Of a stretch of DNA of 64,000 nt, positions 17,598 through 26,446 are shown in pieces. The stretch is taken from positions 62,001 through 126,000 of the forward strand of contig JAGOMA010000010.1 of NCBI GenBank assembly GCA_017993775.1, in the 5' to 3' direction. Positions within the stretch are counted from its first letter, which is position 1. Every line of letters starts with the position of its first letter. Below the pieces are notes generated by a model that was not told the DNA's origin, ran no database searches, and saw nothing but the letters and a program-made list of their open reading frames with translations. Source of the DNA: Chloroflexota bacterium (lineage in GTDB: Bacteria; Chloroflexota; Anaerolineae; Promineifilales; Promineifilaceae). The translations under genes were made by a program, and so were the position numbers.

Positions 17598-18680
17598 CTA
17601 CCCTTCTGCGCCGGTAATGACCAGATTACGCATAAAATAGCGCTGCGAAATGATCAAAATCAACACCGGCACAATCATAATAACCAGCGCGCTGGCTTGC
17701 AGTTGGTTTTGCACCGGCGCCAGGGATTGAAAGTTTTGGATGCCAAAGGACACCGGGATCAAATCGCGGCGGGTACTCAGGTAAAGCGACGCCTGGCGGG
17801 TTTCGTTCCACATATAAAAGAAGTGGAGCAGAGACACCGTAATAACCACCGGCCAGGATTGGGGCAAGATGACCGAAATCAGGGTGCGCAGCGGGCCGGC
17901 GCCATCCAACATAGCCGCTTCGTCCAGGTCTTTGGGGATGCTTTTGAAATTTTGGCGCAGCAGGAAAATATACACCGCGTTGCCAAAAAAGAAAGGCAGC
18001 AGAATCGGCAGCCACGACCCCGACCAGCCCAACACGCGCACAAAAATAAAGTAGGTCGGAATGAGGGTTACTTTTTCCGGAATAAGGATGGTAGCAATCA
18101 TCAGATAGAAGATGAGGTTGCCGCCGGGTATGGGAAAGCGGGCAAACCCATAGGCTACCACAATAGAAGAGGCTAAAACGCCAATTTCGGTAATGAGCGC
18201 CAGGAGCAAGGTGTTGCGCAGCATTTCGGGAAAACGCAGGGATCGGAACAGCAGCCTGAAATTTTCCCAGGTCATGTGGAATTTGTACACGCCAATCAAC
18301 TGTCGCCAGTTGCCTTGCCAGTGGATCAGGCCGGCGTCAGGCGATTGGGGATCGATGAACTCGCTGGATGAGCGACCGGGCGTGACCAGAGCGAGTTGGC
18401 GGCTTTCTTCGCCAAAAGGGACATCGTAAATCTTGTAGGATTTACCTTCGTAGGTGGTGCTGAGCTGCATGGCGGGATATGGCGGCGCGTTGCGATCGCG
18501 GAGTTGGACGGTTTCCATGAATGCGGTGGCGGTCATGTAGACGATGGGGAACAGGTAGACAATGAGCAGGGTGAAGACGAAGAGATTAAAAACGGCCGTG
18601 CCCACCATCTCCCACATCCGCAAACTCACATACGTGCGCGGCAACAAGGAACGCCGTGATTGCCCAGACAACTCGCTCAC
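17598..18680 (-). CDS. Sugar ABC transporter permease, MalG type
   Basis: 360 residues from a GTG at 18680, 2 bases after the MalF stop and preceded by GGGAG; longer frames run back into the MalF gene in another frame. TM1 lies near 20-45. A long extracytoplasmic insert of about 90 residues (roughly 50-135) follows, then five TM segments. The EAA loop reads DLDEAAMLDGAGPLRTL, where the ATPase docks. It pairs with the MalF gene upstream. No ATPase or binding-protein gene is adjacent. A similar long insert occurs in the MalG protein at 28930. Confidence 0.9.
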   Translation of the reverse strand: MSELSGQSRRSLLPRTYVSLRMWEMVGTAVFNLFVFTLLIVYLFPIVYMTATAFMETVQLRDRNAPPYPAMQLSTTYEGKSYKIYDVPFGEESRQLALVTPGRSSSEFIDPQSPDAGLIHWQGNWRQLIGVYKFHMTWENFRLLFRSLRFPEMLRNTLLLALITEIGVLASSIVVAYGFARFPIPGGNLIFYLMIATILIPEKVTLIPTYFIFVRVLGWSGSWLPILLPFFFGNAVYIFLLRQNFKSIPKDLDEAAMLDGAGPLRTLISVILPQSWPVVITVSLLHFFYMWNETRQASLYLSTRRDLIPVSFGIQNFQSLAPVQNQLQASALVIMIVPVLILIISQRYFMRNLVITGAEG

Positions 18681-18682
18681 CG

Positions 18683-19579
18683 CTAAAACTCCCTGTCCGG
18701 GAAATACACCCAGCGCCGCGACCAGGCAAACAAGGCCACAACCACCCCCATCACCACCACAAAGAAGAACCAGGCCAGCCCGGCCGCATACCCCAAATCC
18801 CACTGGTCAAACATCCAATAAGTGATGTACCCATCAAACGGCGCGCCGCCGCCGCGAAACGAATTACCGCGATCCAGCAAAATCACCCCGCCGAAGACGG
18901 CTATCAGGTTGATGACCAGCGAGAAAAAGATAGCCGGCGTAATCATCGGCAGGGTAAGGCGGAAAAAGCGCACCAGCGGCCCTGCGCCATCCACTCTAGC
19001 CGCTTCCTGAATTTCGGTGGAGATGCTTTGCATCGCCGCCAGCATAATGAGCATACCCGGCCCAATGGCCCACAGCGAGCTAATGGCCCACAAAAAGGCC
19101 GTCGCCGCGTCGGAGTACACGTCGTTAAAACCGGCCAGCCCCACAGCGGGCAAGATGAATCGAGTCAGCCAGCCGGTGGTCGGGTCCATGAAGCCATACC
19201 ACATAAAGGCGATGGCCACGCCAGGAATGATGCTGGGCAAGAAAAACAAGGTGCGCACGGGGGTCGGGGCTTTGAGGCGCGGGCTGCTAAGCAGGGCGGC
19301 CAGAAAAATGGACGCCACAAGCTGCAAAGGTACGATGCCAATGGCCTGGCTGAGGGTCATGACGATGAGATAGCCGACGGCTTCGTCTTGAAAAAGGCGC
19401 ATGTAGTTCGCCAGGCCAACAAAGCTGGTGCGGCCCGGATCCAGCATGTTAAAATCGGTCAGCGACAGGCCGAGAGAGGCGACGATGGGTAGGAGCTTGA
19501 ATAACAGGAAGCCTACCAGCCAGGGTGAAATGAGCAGCAGCCCGAATGTTTTATCGTAGCGCAGGGTGCGTTTTTTCAT
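18683..19579 (-). CDS. Sugar ABC transporter permease, MalF type
   Basis: 298 residues from the ATG at 19579 (MKKRTLRYDKTFG). The longer open frame upstream is a shadow of the GH2 gene. Six TM segments. The EAA loop reads EIQEAARVDGAGPLVRF. The start lies inside the last 29 bases of the beta-mannosidase gene, implying translational coupling. It should form a heterodimer with the following MalG to import oligosaccharides, plausibly manno-oligosaccharides given the coupling. Confidence 0.9.
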   Translation of the reverse strand: MKKRTLRYDKTFGLLLISPWLVGFLLFKLLPIVASLGLSLTDFNMLDPGRTSFVGLANYMRLFQDEAVGYLIVMTLSQAIGIVPLQLVASIFLAALLSSPRLKAPTPVRTLFFLPSIIPGVAIAFMWYGFMDPTTGWLTRFILPAVGLAGFNDVYSDAATAFLWAISSLWAIGPGMLIMLAAMQSISTEIQEAARVDGAGPLVRFFRLTLPMITPAIFFSLVINLIAVFGGVILLDRGNSFRGGGAPFDGYITYWMFDQWDLGYAAGLAWFFFVVVMGVVVALFAWSRRWVYFPDREF

Positions 19580-22079
19580 GGGGTGCGCGCTCAGGGCGGT
19601 AGGTATCGACCAGGGAATAAACGGCAAGGGCTTGCTGGATGGCGGCCAACGGCCGTTCCCCAACCAAAACATCCAGCGTAACGGTATGGGCGCGGCCCGG
19701 ATACAAATGGAAGAAATTGTCTGAAAGCTGCAACCCATCAGGGATTTCCAGCCAGACCCATAGGGCCGGTTTGTCGCTGGTGAGGGTGATGGCGTAACGG
19801 CCGTTCGCCACCTCAGCCATCTGCCAGCGAATATCCGGGTCGGCCAGGGGCAAATGTTTGGGCCGCGCAAACAGCGCCAGATTGCGCGAAACCACCTGGC
19901 CAGCGACACGCAGCGCCAGCCAGACGAGCACATCACGCGGGCCAACCTGGGCCAACTGCGCCTGCGCATCCAGCGCAGCCACAAAGGTGTTCTGATTGGC
20001 GGGGAACACGGCCGTTTCCACCCCACTGGCCAGCGCTTGCCCCTGCGCCGTCGTCACTTCCCAGACCACTTCGCCGCGTACGTCGGCCAAAAGATCGCTG
20101 GTAACATGCACGGCGACCGTGCCATCATCCTTATTGGCGACAGCCGAGACCAGCAGCGGGGCGTAAAAGTGGCGGGCCATGTGGTGCAAAGCTTTCCAAC
20201 GGCCGTCATAATCCACCGACGACCAACTGGCCACCGGCCAACAATCGTTAAGCTGCCAATACAACGTGCCCATGCCGCGCGGCATCGTGCGCCGCCAATG
20301 CTCCACGGCATGTTTAACGGCCATGCCCTGCAAAATCTGGCTCAACCACAGAGTCATATCAAACGAGCCGGGCAGCCGGAACCAATCCAGCAGGTAGTGC
20401 ATGATTTTGCTGTTGCCGCTGGGGCTGCGCTGGTGGTGCTCCATCACAAAACTGGTGATGTTGCGCTCTTCGGGCAGGGTAAATGTGCGCGCCATCTGTG
20501 GTTCAGGGAACGATTGGAAGCCAAATTCACTGTTGAAACGATGGAAGCAGGTGTAATAAAACTCAAATGGCTCCATGCCATGCCAGACATCCCAAATGTG
20601 GGCATCACCCCAGCGCGGATCATTCCAGGCGCGGCGGTCTTCGTGCGGGGTGTGCGGGCTGCTCGGCCAATAAGCTGTCTGCGGGTCCAATTCGGCCACA
20701 ATCTGCGGCAGAAGCTGATCGAACAACTTGCCGTAGTCGTCCCAGCTCATCGCCCAAGGGTTCCAGGTGTTTTGCACCAGACCCTGCTCCATTTCGTTGT
20801 TGCCGCACCACAACGCCAGGCTGGCGTGATGGCGCAGGCGGCGGATGGTTTCGCGCGCTTCTTGGGCCACATTCGCCATAAACGCATCGTCGAACGTGGG
20901 ATAGGTGGCGCAGGCGAACATAAAATCTTGCCAGACACAAATGCCCAACTCGTCACACAGATCGTAAAAAGCCGGTTGTTCGTAGATGCCGCCGCCCCAC
21001 ACGCGCAGCATGTTCATGTGTACATCGGCGGCCGTTTGCAGCAAGTGGGCATAATCGGCGTCCGTCAGGCGGGTGATGAAGGTATCGGCCGGGATCCAAT
21101 TGGCTCCTTTGGCGAAGAATGGCACGCCGTTGCAGGCAAAATGGAAACTTTCGCCCCAATCGTCGGCCTGGCGCACCAGTTCCAGCGTGCGCAAGCCGAT
21201 GCGTTTTTGCCAGGTGTCCAGGACACGGCCGTTCTCGTCCGTCACGGTTACGTCGATGGTGTAAAGCGGCTGGTTTCCCATTCTGTTGGGCCACCACAGC
21301 TGTGGATTGGAGACGGGCAGGGTGAAAACGGCCGTCTCCCCCGCCAATTCCACCACCGCTACGGCGACCTCTTGCCCATGTAAGCTGGCGCGGCAGGCTG
21401 CTTGCAGCGGAACGGCCGTGTCTCGCGCCAAAACCACCATCCCCGTCAGAATCACCTGATCGGCGACGGTGTGGTCTTGCAAAAGATGTACGTCGACCAG
21501 CCGGGCATCGTCCCAGGCAGCCAGGGCGATGTCACGCCAGATGCCGCAAGTAACCAGCATCGGTCCCCAATCCCAACCAAAGTTGCACTGCGATTTGCGC
21601 ACATAATTGCCGCCGGGCAATTTATGGTCGTCGGTGCTCCAACTGTGAATGTAGCGCTCGGCCAGCCGCGCCTGCCCATAAACCAGGGCGGAATCAAACC
21701 TTATTTCGATGGTGTTGTCGCCGGGGTGGAGGAACGGCCGTGCGTCAAATTCCCAGGCGCGGAACATATTGTCGGCGCGCGCAAGTTGACGGCCGTTCAA
21801 CCAGATGGTCGCCAGGGTGTCCAGTCCGTCACAGCGCAAAAGGACATGGTCGTGGTCCAGCCATTCGGCCGTCACGGAAAACGTCCGCCGGTAAAGCCAA
21901 TCCGTCTCGCCCACCCACATCACCTGACGCTCATTGTCGCGGTAATAGGGGTCGGGGATGGCTCCGGCGGCCAGCAAGTCGGTATGGACACAACCCGGCA
22001 CGGTCGCTTCCAGCCAATTGGTGTGGGTAGAACCAGCTTGTTTGAACTGCCAACGGCCGTTTAAGCTTACAATTTCCAT
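19551..22079 (-). CDS. Glycoside hydrolase family 2 beta-mannosidase
   Basis: 842 residues with the GH2 order: jelly-roll sugar-binding domain (about 1-190), Ig-like domain (about 195-300), TIM barrel (about 300-640) and C-terminal beta domains. Acid/base Glu429 lies in WCGNNEMEQ and nucleophile Glu518 in FNSEFGFQ. The WCGNNE form and the VRKSQCNFGWDWGP segment are typical of beta-mannosidases rather than beta-galactosidases. No signal peptide, so it is cytoplasmic and releases mannose from imported manno-oligosaccharides. The MalF gene overlaps its 3' end. Confidence 0.92.
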   Translation of the reverse strand: MEIVSLNGRWQFKQAGSTHTNWLEATVPGCVHTDLLAAGAIPDPYYRDNERQVMWVGETDWLYRRTFSVTAEWLDHDHVLLRCDGLDTLATIWLNGRQLARADNMFRAWEFDARPFLHPGDNTIEIRFDSALVYGQARLAERYIHSWSTDDHKLPGGNYVRKSQCNFGWDWGPMLVTCGIWRDIALAAWDDARLVDVHLLQDHTVADQVILTGMVVLARDTAVPLQAACRASLHGQEVAVAVVELAGETAVFTLPVSNPQLWWPNRMGNQPLYTIDVTVTDENGRVLDTWQKRIGLRTLELVRQADDWGESFHFACNGVPFFAKGANWIPADTFITRLTDADYAHLLQTAADVHMNMLRVWGGGIYEQPAFYDLCDELGICVWQDFMFACATYPTFDDAFMANVAQEARETIRRLRHHASLALWCGNNEMEQGLVQNTWNPWAMSWDDYGKLFDQLLPQIVAELDPQTAYWPSSPHTPHEDRRAWNDPRWGDAHIWDVWHGMEPFEFYYTCFHRFNSEFGFQSFPEPQMARTFTLPEERNITSFVMEHHQRSPSGNSKIMHYLLDWFRLPGSFDMTLWLSQILQGMAVKHAVEHWRRTMPRGMGTLYWQLNDCWPVASWSSVDYDGRWKALHHMARHFYAPLLVSAVANKDDGTVAVHVTSDLLADVRGEVVWEVTTAQGQALASGVETAVFPANQNTFVAALDAQAQLAQVGPRDVLVWLALRVAGQVVSRNLALFARPKHLPLADPDIRWQMAEVANGRYAITLTSDKPALWVWLEIPDGLQLSDNFFHLYPGRAHTVTLDVLVGERPLAAIQQALAVYSLVDTYRPERAPHEKTHPALR

Positions 22080-22092
22080 GTCCTATCCTTCT

Positions 22093-22205
22093 GGACCCTA
22101 AGGGCCTGAACAAGAAAAGATTTCGCCCAGACCTGACAGGTTTTCTGAAACCTGTCAGGTCTAAACCGGGGAGTGATGGTTTTACGAACCCTAAGGGTTT
22201 GTTCT
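22093..22205. repeat. CCCTAAGGG-bordered intergenic element with inner hairpin
   Basis: CCCTAAGGG occurs at both borders (near 22096 and 22190). Between them AGACCTGACAGGTTT (22129-22143) and AAACCTGTCAGGTCT (22148-22162) form a perfect 15-bp stem with a 4-base loop. The border words are shared with repeats at 15340, 48351-48548, 53078-53143 and 55710. It lies between the DUF1269 and GH2 genes and could also affect transcription of the GH2 operon. Confidence 0.6.
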
Positions 22206-22293
22206 CGAGAAGTTAAACTTCTTGGCAATCCAACCCCTTCGGGTCTTGATGCCAATGAAAACCAGCAACCAACACGACACAGATCTCCAATCT

Positions 22294-22863
22294 CTACTCT
22301 TCCGCATCCAGGGCGCGCTGCAAACGCTCCCGCACATCCGTGTCCAACGTCGTTTCAACGATCTTGCCCTGGAATTTGCGGAACGTATTCAACACCACGC
22401 CCGATTGTTTGCTGTACCCCATCACAAACAACGCGGTTTGCCCCTGCTCCAGGTCATTGGCGATCGATTGAATGGTGCCTGAATCAATGCCCAGGTCCAC
22501 ACGTTTGCCCACCAGCCGCCCGACAGCCGCGCCGCCGGCCAGCCCCAAAATCGGCCCGCCCAACATCAAACCAACCATCACGCCCAAAACGGCCCCTTTG
22601 CCCATGCCGGTTCTTTTCTCTTTGTGGACTTTTTCGTCAAGCTCCAATTCCCCATCAGCATTCTTGGAGACAAACACGGCGTCTTTCAGGTCGATCAGTT
22701 TTTGCTTATCCAAATCGACCAAAGCGTCGTACAACCCTTCTGCCTGGGAGGCTTCGGCAAATGTCAGAACAATTAACTGACTGGGCTGCTCGGCATTCAA
22801 GCTGGCCCCCGGAGCAGCGCCGCCAGACCCTCTCACCGATTGATTCGACAATTCACTGGGCAT
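22294..22863 (-). CDS. DUF1269 family membrane-associated protein
   Basis: 189 residues from the ATG at 22863 (MPSELSNQ), which has AAGGAGA upstream. A variable N-terminal tail precedes the conserved LIVLTFAEASQAEGLYDAL segment, and a glycine-rich hydrophobic hairpin (GKGAVLGVMVGLMLGGPILGLAGG split by glycines, about residues 105-130) is the DUF1269 hallmark. A paralogue lies at 47795. The family is known from stress-related and membrane-modifying contexts but has no defined biochemical role. Its position inside the sugar locus does not prove a link. Confidence 0.8.
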   Translation of the reverse strand: MPSELSNQSVRGSGGAAPGASLNAEQPSQLIVLTFAEASQAEGLYDALVDLDKQKLIDLKDAVFVSKNADGELELDEKVHKEKRTGMGKGAVLGVMVGLMLGGPILGLAGGAAVGRLVGKRVDLGIDSGTIQSIANDLEQGQTALFVMGYSKQSGVVLNTFRKFQGKIVETTLDTDVRERLQRALDAEE

Positions 22864-23005
22864 AATCTTTTCTCCTTCTGAACAAAATATATATCCATCT
22901 GCGACAAAATATACCACAACGAGCCTAACAGCCAGAAGCGTGGGAAGACCCTGGGATACGGCCGTTCATCTCTCCAACCCATCCCCGCTTCTTGGCGACG
23001 TTTTG

Positions 23006-25399
23006 TTATCCCAACACAACTTCCACCCGGTTACGGCCCGTCAGCCGCGCCGCCGGAACCAGATTGTCGGCCAACGGTTCGCCGTTTAAGGTGATGGACG
23101 CCACGCCCTGGCACACACCGACCGGATTCGTCACCACAATGTCGATGTCCTGGCCCCGAAAGCGGCGGCTGGCGGTGAAACCCGGCCAATCGGCAGGGAT
23201 ACAGGGGTCGATCCGCAGGCCGTCTACCTCTGGCCGGATACCCAGAATGTACTGGGTCGCGCTGTAGTAGGCCCAGGCCGCCGCGCCGGTCAGCCAGGAT
23301 GTGCGCGTATTACCGGGTCGGGGCGAGAAGGTGGAATAGGTTGTCTGGCCCTGGACGTAGGGTTCCATCTGGCGGATTTCGGCACGGCCGTTATACGCCG
23401 CCGGCATCGCCGCCCGATAATATTCATAAGCCCGGTCGCCATGCCCCAACAGACACTCGGCCATCACCCCCCACCCCTGCGTATGGTTAAAAATGCCCGC
23501 GTTTTCCTTAATGCCCGGATTAAACACCACCGCCCGCATCACCTCAATCGACGTTTTCACCAGCGGCGGCGCGCACAACATCAGGCCATAAGGCGTCGCC
23601 AGCTTTTCGTTAACCGTCGCCATGCAGCGCTCCGCCTGTTCCGGCGTAGCCGCGCCACTGAGCACCGCCCAAAGCTGCGTGTTCAGGTAAACCTGACCTT
23701 CGGCATATTCTTTCGTGCCGTAAACCGTGCCATCTTCGGTAATCGCCCAAATAAACCAGTCGCCATCCCAGGTGTGGCGCTGAATGTACGTGTCAAGTTT
23801 TTGGCGATGGGCCAACGCCCAGGCCGCTTCTTCCGGCCGTTCCAGCCGCCCGGCCACCTCGGCGTAAACGCTCAACCCCAAGCGCAGCTGAAAAGCCACA
23901 AACAAACTTTCGCCGTAATAGCCCAATCGCAAACAGTCGTTCCAATCCGCCGATAAGCCGCAGGGCAAATGATTACGCCCCATGCGCTCCAGATTAAATT
24001 CCAACGCCCGCCGCAAATGTCCAAATACTGTGGCCTCGCCGGTGTCGGCGTAGGGCAGCACTTTGTTATAAAAGTCAAAATCGCCGGTTTCGGCTACAAA
24101 CGCCGGCACCGCATTGAAAAACCAGAGGCAGTCGTCGGAGCGATATTCCTCAGGATCGGGTTCCGGTTCGTGGCCGGGGCGATGGTCAAATGGCTTGATG
24201 ATGGGGATGGCTCCGCCGTTAGCCAATTGCCCGGTGAGCAGCAGCTCCAGCCGCGCCCGCGCCTCCTCGGGGATGGCTGCGGCCACGCCCAAAATATCTT
24301 GCACCGAATCGCGGAAGCCCAGGCCATCCCGCTCGCCGTTGTAGACCAGGCTGGCAGCTCGTGACCAGGCAAAGGTGATCAGGCAGTTGTATAAGCCCCA
24401 GACGTTGATGGTGCTGTTCAGTTCCGGATCGGGCGTTTGCACGATCAGGCTGCCGAGTTTGGCGTGCCAGGCGTCTTTGAGGGTTTGTAATTCGGCCGTT
24501 GCCCGCGCCAGCGACCCAAATTCGGCCAGGGTATGTTTACCGGTGGTGCGGGCATCGCCAATGCCCATGAGAATGAGCAGCTCGCGACTCTCGCCAGGTT
24601 GTAAGGTGAGACTGGCTTGCAGCGTGCCGCAGGCGTTGTCGCCGTAAGCCTGGCTGCCGCCGCACTGCCCCTGCTCCACAACCAGCGGATTGTGATAGCC
24701 GCGATATGGGCCAAGAAACGCTTCGCGGCTGGTGTCGTAGCCCGCCAGCGGCGCACCCACCAGGGCCATCCAGGTCTGCATCACATCATCACTGGCCTGG
24801 GCGCTGCCCGGCTCCGGCGTCAGATTATCGTGAATGGCGATGCGCAGCAGGCCATCGGCCAATTCACCCTTGACGATGAACAGCGAGTATTGCAAATTGA
24901 CCTGATCCTGTTGGGTTTGCCACTGGTTGGTGAATTCGCAGTAGGAAAAGGCGGAAATCTGGCGGGGTTGGTCGCTTTCGTTGGTCACTTTTAGCCGCCA
25001 ATATTCAAAATTCTGGCCTAAGGGCACAAAATAGGTGGCTTCTGTGGCGATGCCCGCGTAACGCGATTCAAAAATCGAGTACGCGGTTCCATGACGGCAA
25101 ATCGAGTGGTATTGGTCCAAAGGTTTGCCCACAGGCTGCCAGGATGCCGACCAGTAATCGCCGCTGTCGTTGTCGCGCAGGTAAAAGTAACGGCCGGGCT
25201 GGTCCAGTGGCACGCTGTTGAAACGCAGACGCAAGAAACGGCCGTGCGCGCCCGATTTGTAAAAGCCGTAGCCACCGGCGTTGTTGGTGATCACTGCGCC
25301 ATATTCGGTGGAACCCAGATAGTTGCTCCACGATTGGGGCGTGTCTGGCCGGGTGATGACATATTCTTTGGCGTCGTCGTCGAAGTGTCCGTATTGCAT
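23006..25399 (-). CDS. GH94 phosphorylase, candidate N,N'-diacetylchitobiose phosphorylase
   Basis: 797 residues: N-terminal beta-sandwich (about 1-270), helical linker and (alpha/alpha)6 barrel, with the catalytic Asp in the ADWNDCL motif (484-490). It lacks the LNCFSDTPGQSFQ stretch that the neighbouring GH94 at 35122 shares with known cellobiose phosphorylases, so its specificity probably differs. Downstream of a GH18 chitinase-like lipoprotein gene and a BadF-type GlcNAc kinase gene, splitting chitobiose to GlcNAc-1-phosphate and GlcNAc is the best guess, but this rests on context. RBS GAGGA is present. Cytoplasmic. Confidence 0.85.
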   Translation of the reverse strand: MQYGHFDDDAKEYVITRPDTPQSWSNYLGSTEYGAVITNNAGGYGFYKSGAHGRFLRLRFNSVPLDQPGRYFYLRDNDSGDYWSASWQPVGKPLDQYHSICRHGTAYSIFESRYAGIATEATYFVPLGQNFEYWRLKVTNESDQPRQISAFSYCEFTNQWQTQQDQVNLQYSLFIVKGELADGLLRIAIHDNLTPEPGSAQASDDVMQTWMALVGAPLAGYDTSREAFLGPYRGYHNPLVVEQGQCGGSQAYGDNACGTLQASLTLQPGESRELLILMGIGDARTTGKHTLAEFGSLARATAELQTLKDAWHAKLGSLIVQTPDPELNSTINVWGLYNCLITFAWSRAASLVYNGERDGLGFRDSVQDILGVAAAIPEEARARLELLLTGQLANGGAIPIIKPFDHRPGHEPEPDPEEYRSDDCLWFFNAVPAFVAETGDFDFYNKVLPYADTGEATVFGHLRRALEFNLERMGRNHLPCGLSADWNDCLRLGYYGESLFVAFQLRLGLSVYAEVAGRLERPEEAAWALAHRQKLDTYIQRHTWDGDWFIWAITEDGTVYGTKEYAEGQVYLNTQLWAVLSGAATPEQAERCMATVNEKLATPYGLMLCAPPLVKTSIEVMRAVVFNPGIKENAGIFNHTQGWGVMAECLLGHGDRAYEYYRAAMPAAYNGRAEIRQMEPYVQGQTTYSTFSPRPGNTRTSWLTGAAAWAYYSATQYILGIRPEVDGLRIDPCIPADWPGFTASRRFRGQDIDIVVTNPVGVCQGVASITLNGEPLADNLVPAARLTGRNRVEVVLG

Positions 25400-25455
25400 G
25401 AAAGTCCTCTGTTTGGTGGTTAAATACTTTTGTCGTCAGGCATCGGCGGCGGCGC

Positions 25456-26445
25456 TTACTCCACCTTGCCCTGTACAACATCGTCGATGGCCTTGAGCAG
25501 CGAAAGGTCGCCCATGGCGTCGTGGTCCAGCGTCCAAAACATAATGCCTCCGGCGCGTTCCAGGGCGATTTTTGTTTTGGCCTGGATGGTGGGAATGCCA
25601 TTGTAGACGTTAGCGGCCCCAGCCCACTCGGTGGTATCGGCGTAGGCGGCCGGCGGATCTGCCTCTACGATTTTGCGGTAAGGCGCTTCACTGGGTCGTG
25701 AATAAAACGGCACGCCCATGACGATTTTTTCTGGCGGCAGGCCGCGCGCCAGCCAATAGGCCAGCGCGTCGTTAAACTGCTGCATCGTGCCGTGTTCGGG
25801 GCCATCGTAGGCCATGACGTTGACGAAGTCGAACAGGGGGAAGGTTGCGTCGATGACACCTTCGGCCGTTTCGCCGTAGGTGACAACGGCCGTTGTTAAC
25901 AGTTTATCTGGCATCGCCTGGCGTAGTTCCTGCATCAGCGCCAGGAAATTCTGCGCCGACGGGCCAGGATCGGGATACTCCCAATCCACATCCGCGCCGT
26001 CCAGATCATATTCAGCCACAAACGCGCTCAGGTTTTGCACAAAAGCCGCGCGTAAGGCCGGATCGGCGGCCATGGCCTCGAATTCTGCGTCCCAACCCCA
26101 GCCGCCAACCGAAATGAGCACCTGCACCCCGGCAGCGTGGGCGTCGGTAACGATTTTTTTGAGCTTCCAGCCGTTGGTCAGCGGCGCAAATGTGCCGTCG
26201 GCGTTGGGGATGAGGAAAGCATAGTTGATGTGGGTCAGACGGCCGTAGGGGATGATTTCCGGCACAATGCCGCCGGTAATGTAGGCGAGGACGCGAAAGG
26301 ATGGTTGTGGTTGGGTCATGGGTGTTTCCGTCGGGGCGATGAGGGTGTTGGGGGGAATGGACATGCTGCCCGGCGCATCTGCCCCACACGCGGATAGGAA
26401 TACGGCCGTAAAAATCACCCCCAAAATATGCCAGCGGGTTTTCAT
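25456..26445 (-). CDS. GH18 chitinase-like lipoprotein
   Basis: 329 residues from the ATG at 26445, 1 base after the kinase stop; an upstream TTG would add 3 residues. Lipoprotein signal ends at LSAC (Cys20). The GH18 signature DGADVDWE (149-156) is complete, with Glu156 as acid and Asp152/Asp154 as assisting residues. VLISVGGWGWD forms the usual beta-3 motif, and MAYDGP resembles the substrate-assisting segment. It should sit on the outer face of the membrane and cut chitin- or peptidoglycan-type GlcNAc polymers. It is co-transcribed with the GlcNAc kinase and GH94 genes. Confidence 0.88.
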   Translation of the reverse strand: MKTRWHILGVIFTAVFLSACGADAPGSMSIPPNTLIAPTETPMTQPQPSFRVLAYITGGIVPEIIPYGRLTHINYAFLIPNADGTFAPLTNGWKLKKIVTDAHAAGVQVLISVGGWGWDAEFEAMAADPALRAAFVQNLSAFVAEYDLDGADVDWEYPDPGPSAQNFLALMQELRQAMPDKLLTTAVVTYGETAEGVIDATFPLFDFVNVMAYDGPEHGTMQQFNDALAYWLARGLPPEKIVMGVPFYSRPSEAPYRKIVEADPPAAYADTTEWAGAANVYNGIPTIQAKTKIALERAGGIMFWTLDHDAMGDLSLLKAIDDVVQGKVE

Positions 26446-26446
26446 G

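Noticed and set aside
19580..20026. N-terminal extension of the MalF permease
   Set aside because: The extra residues are Trp/Arg/Pro-rich and overlap the GH2 coding sequence out of frame; the TM-type N-terminus begins at the ATG at 19579.
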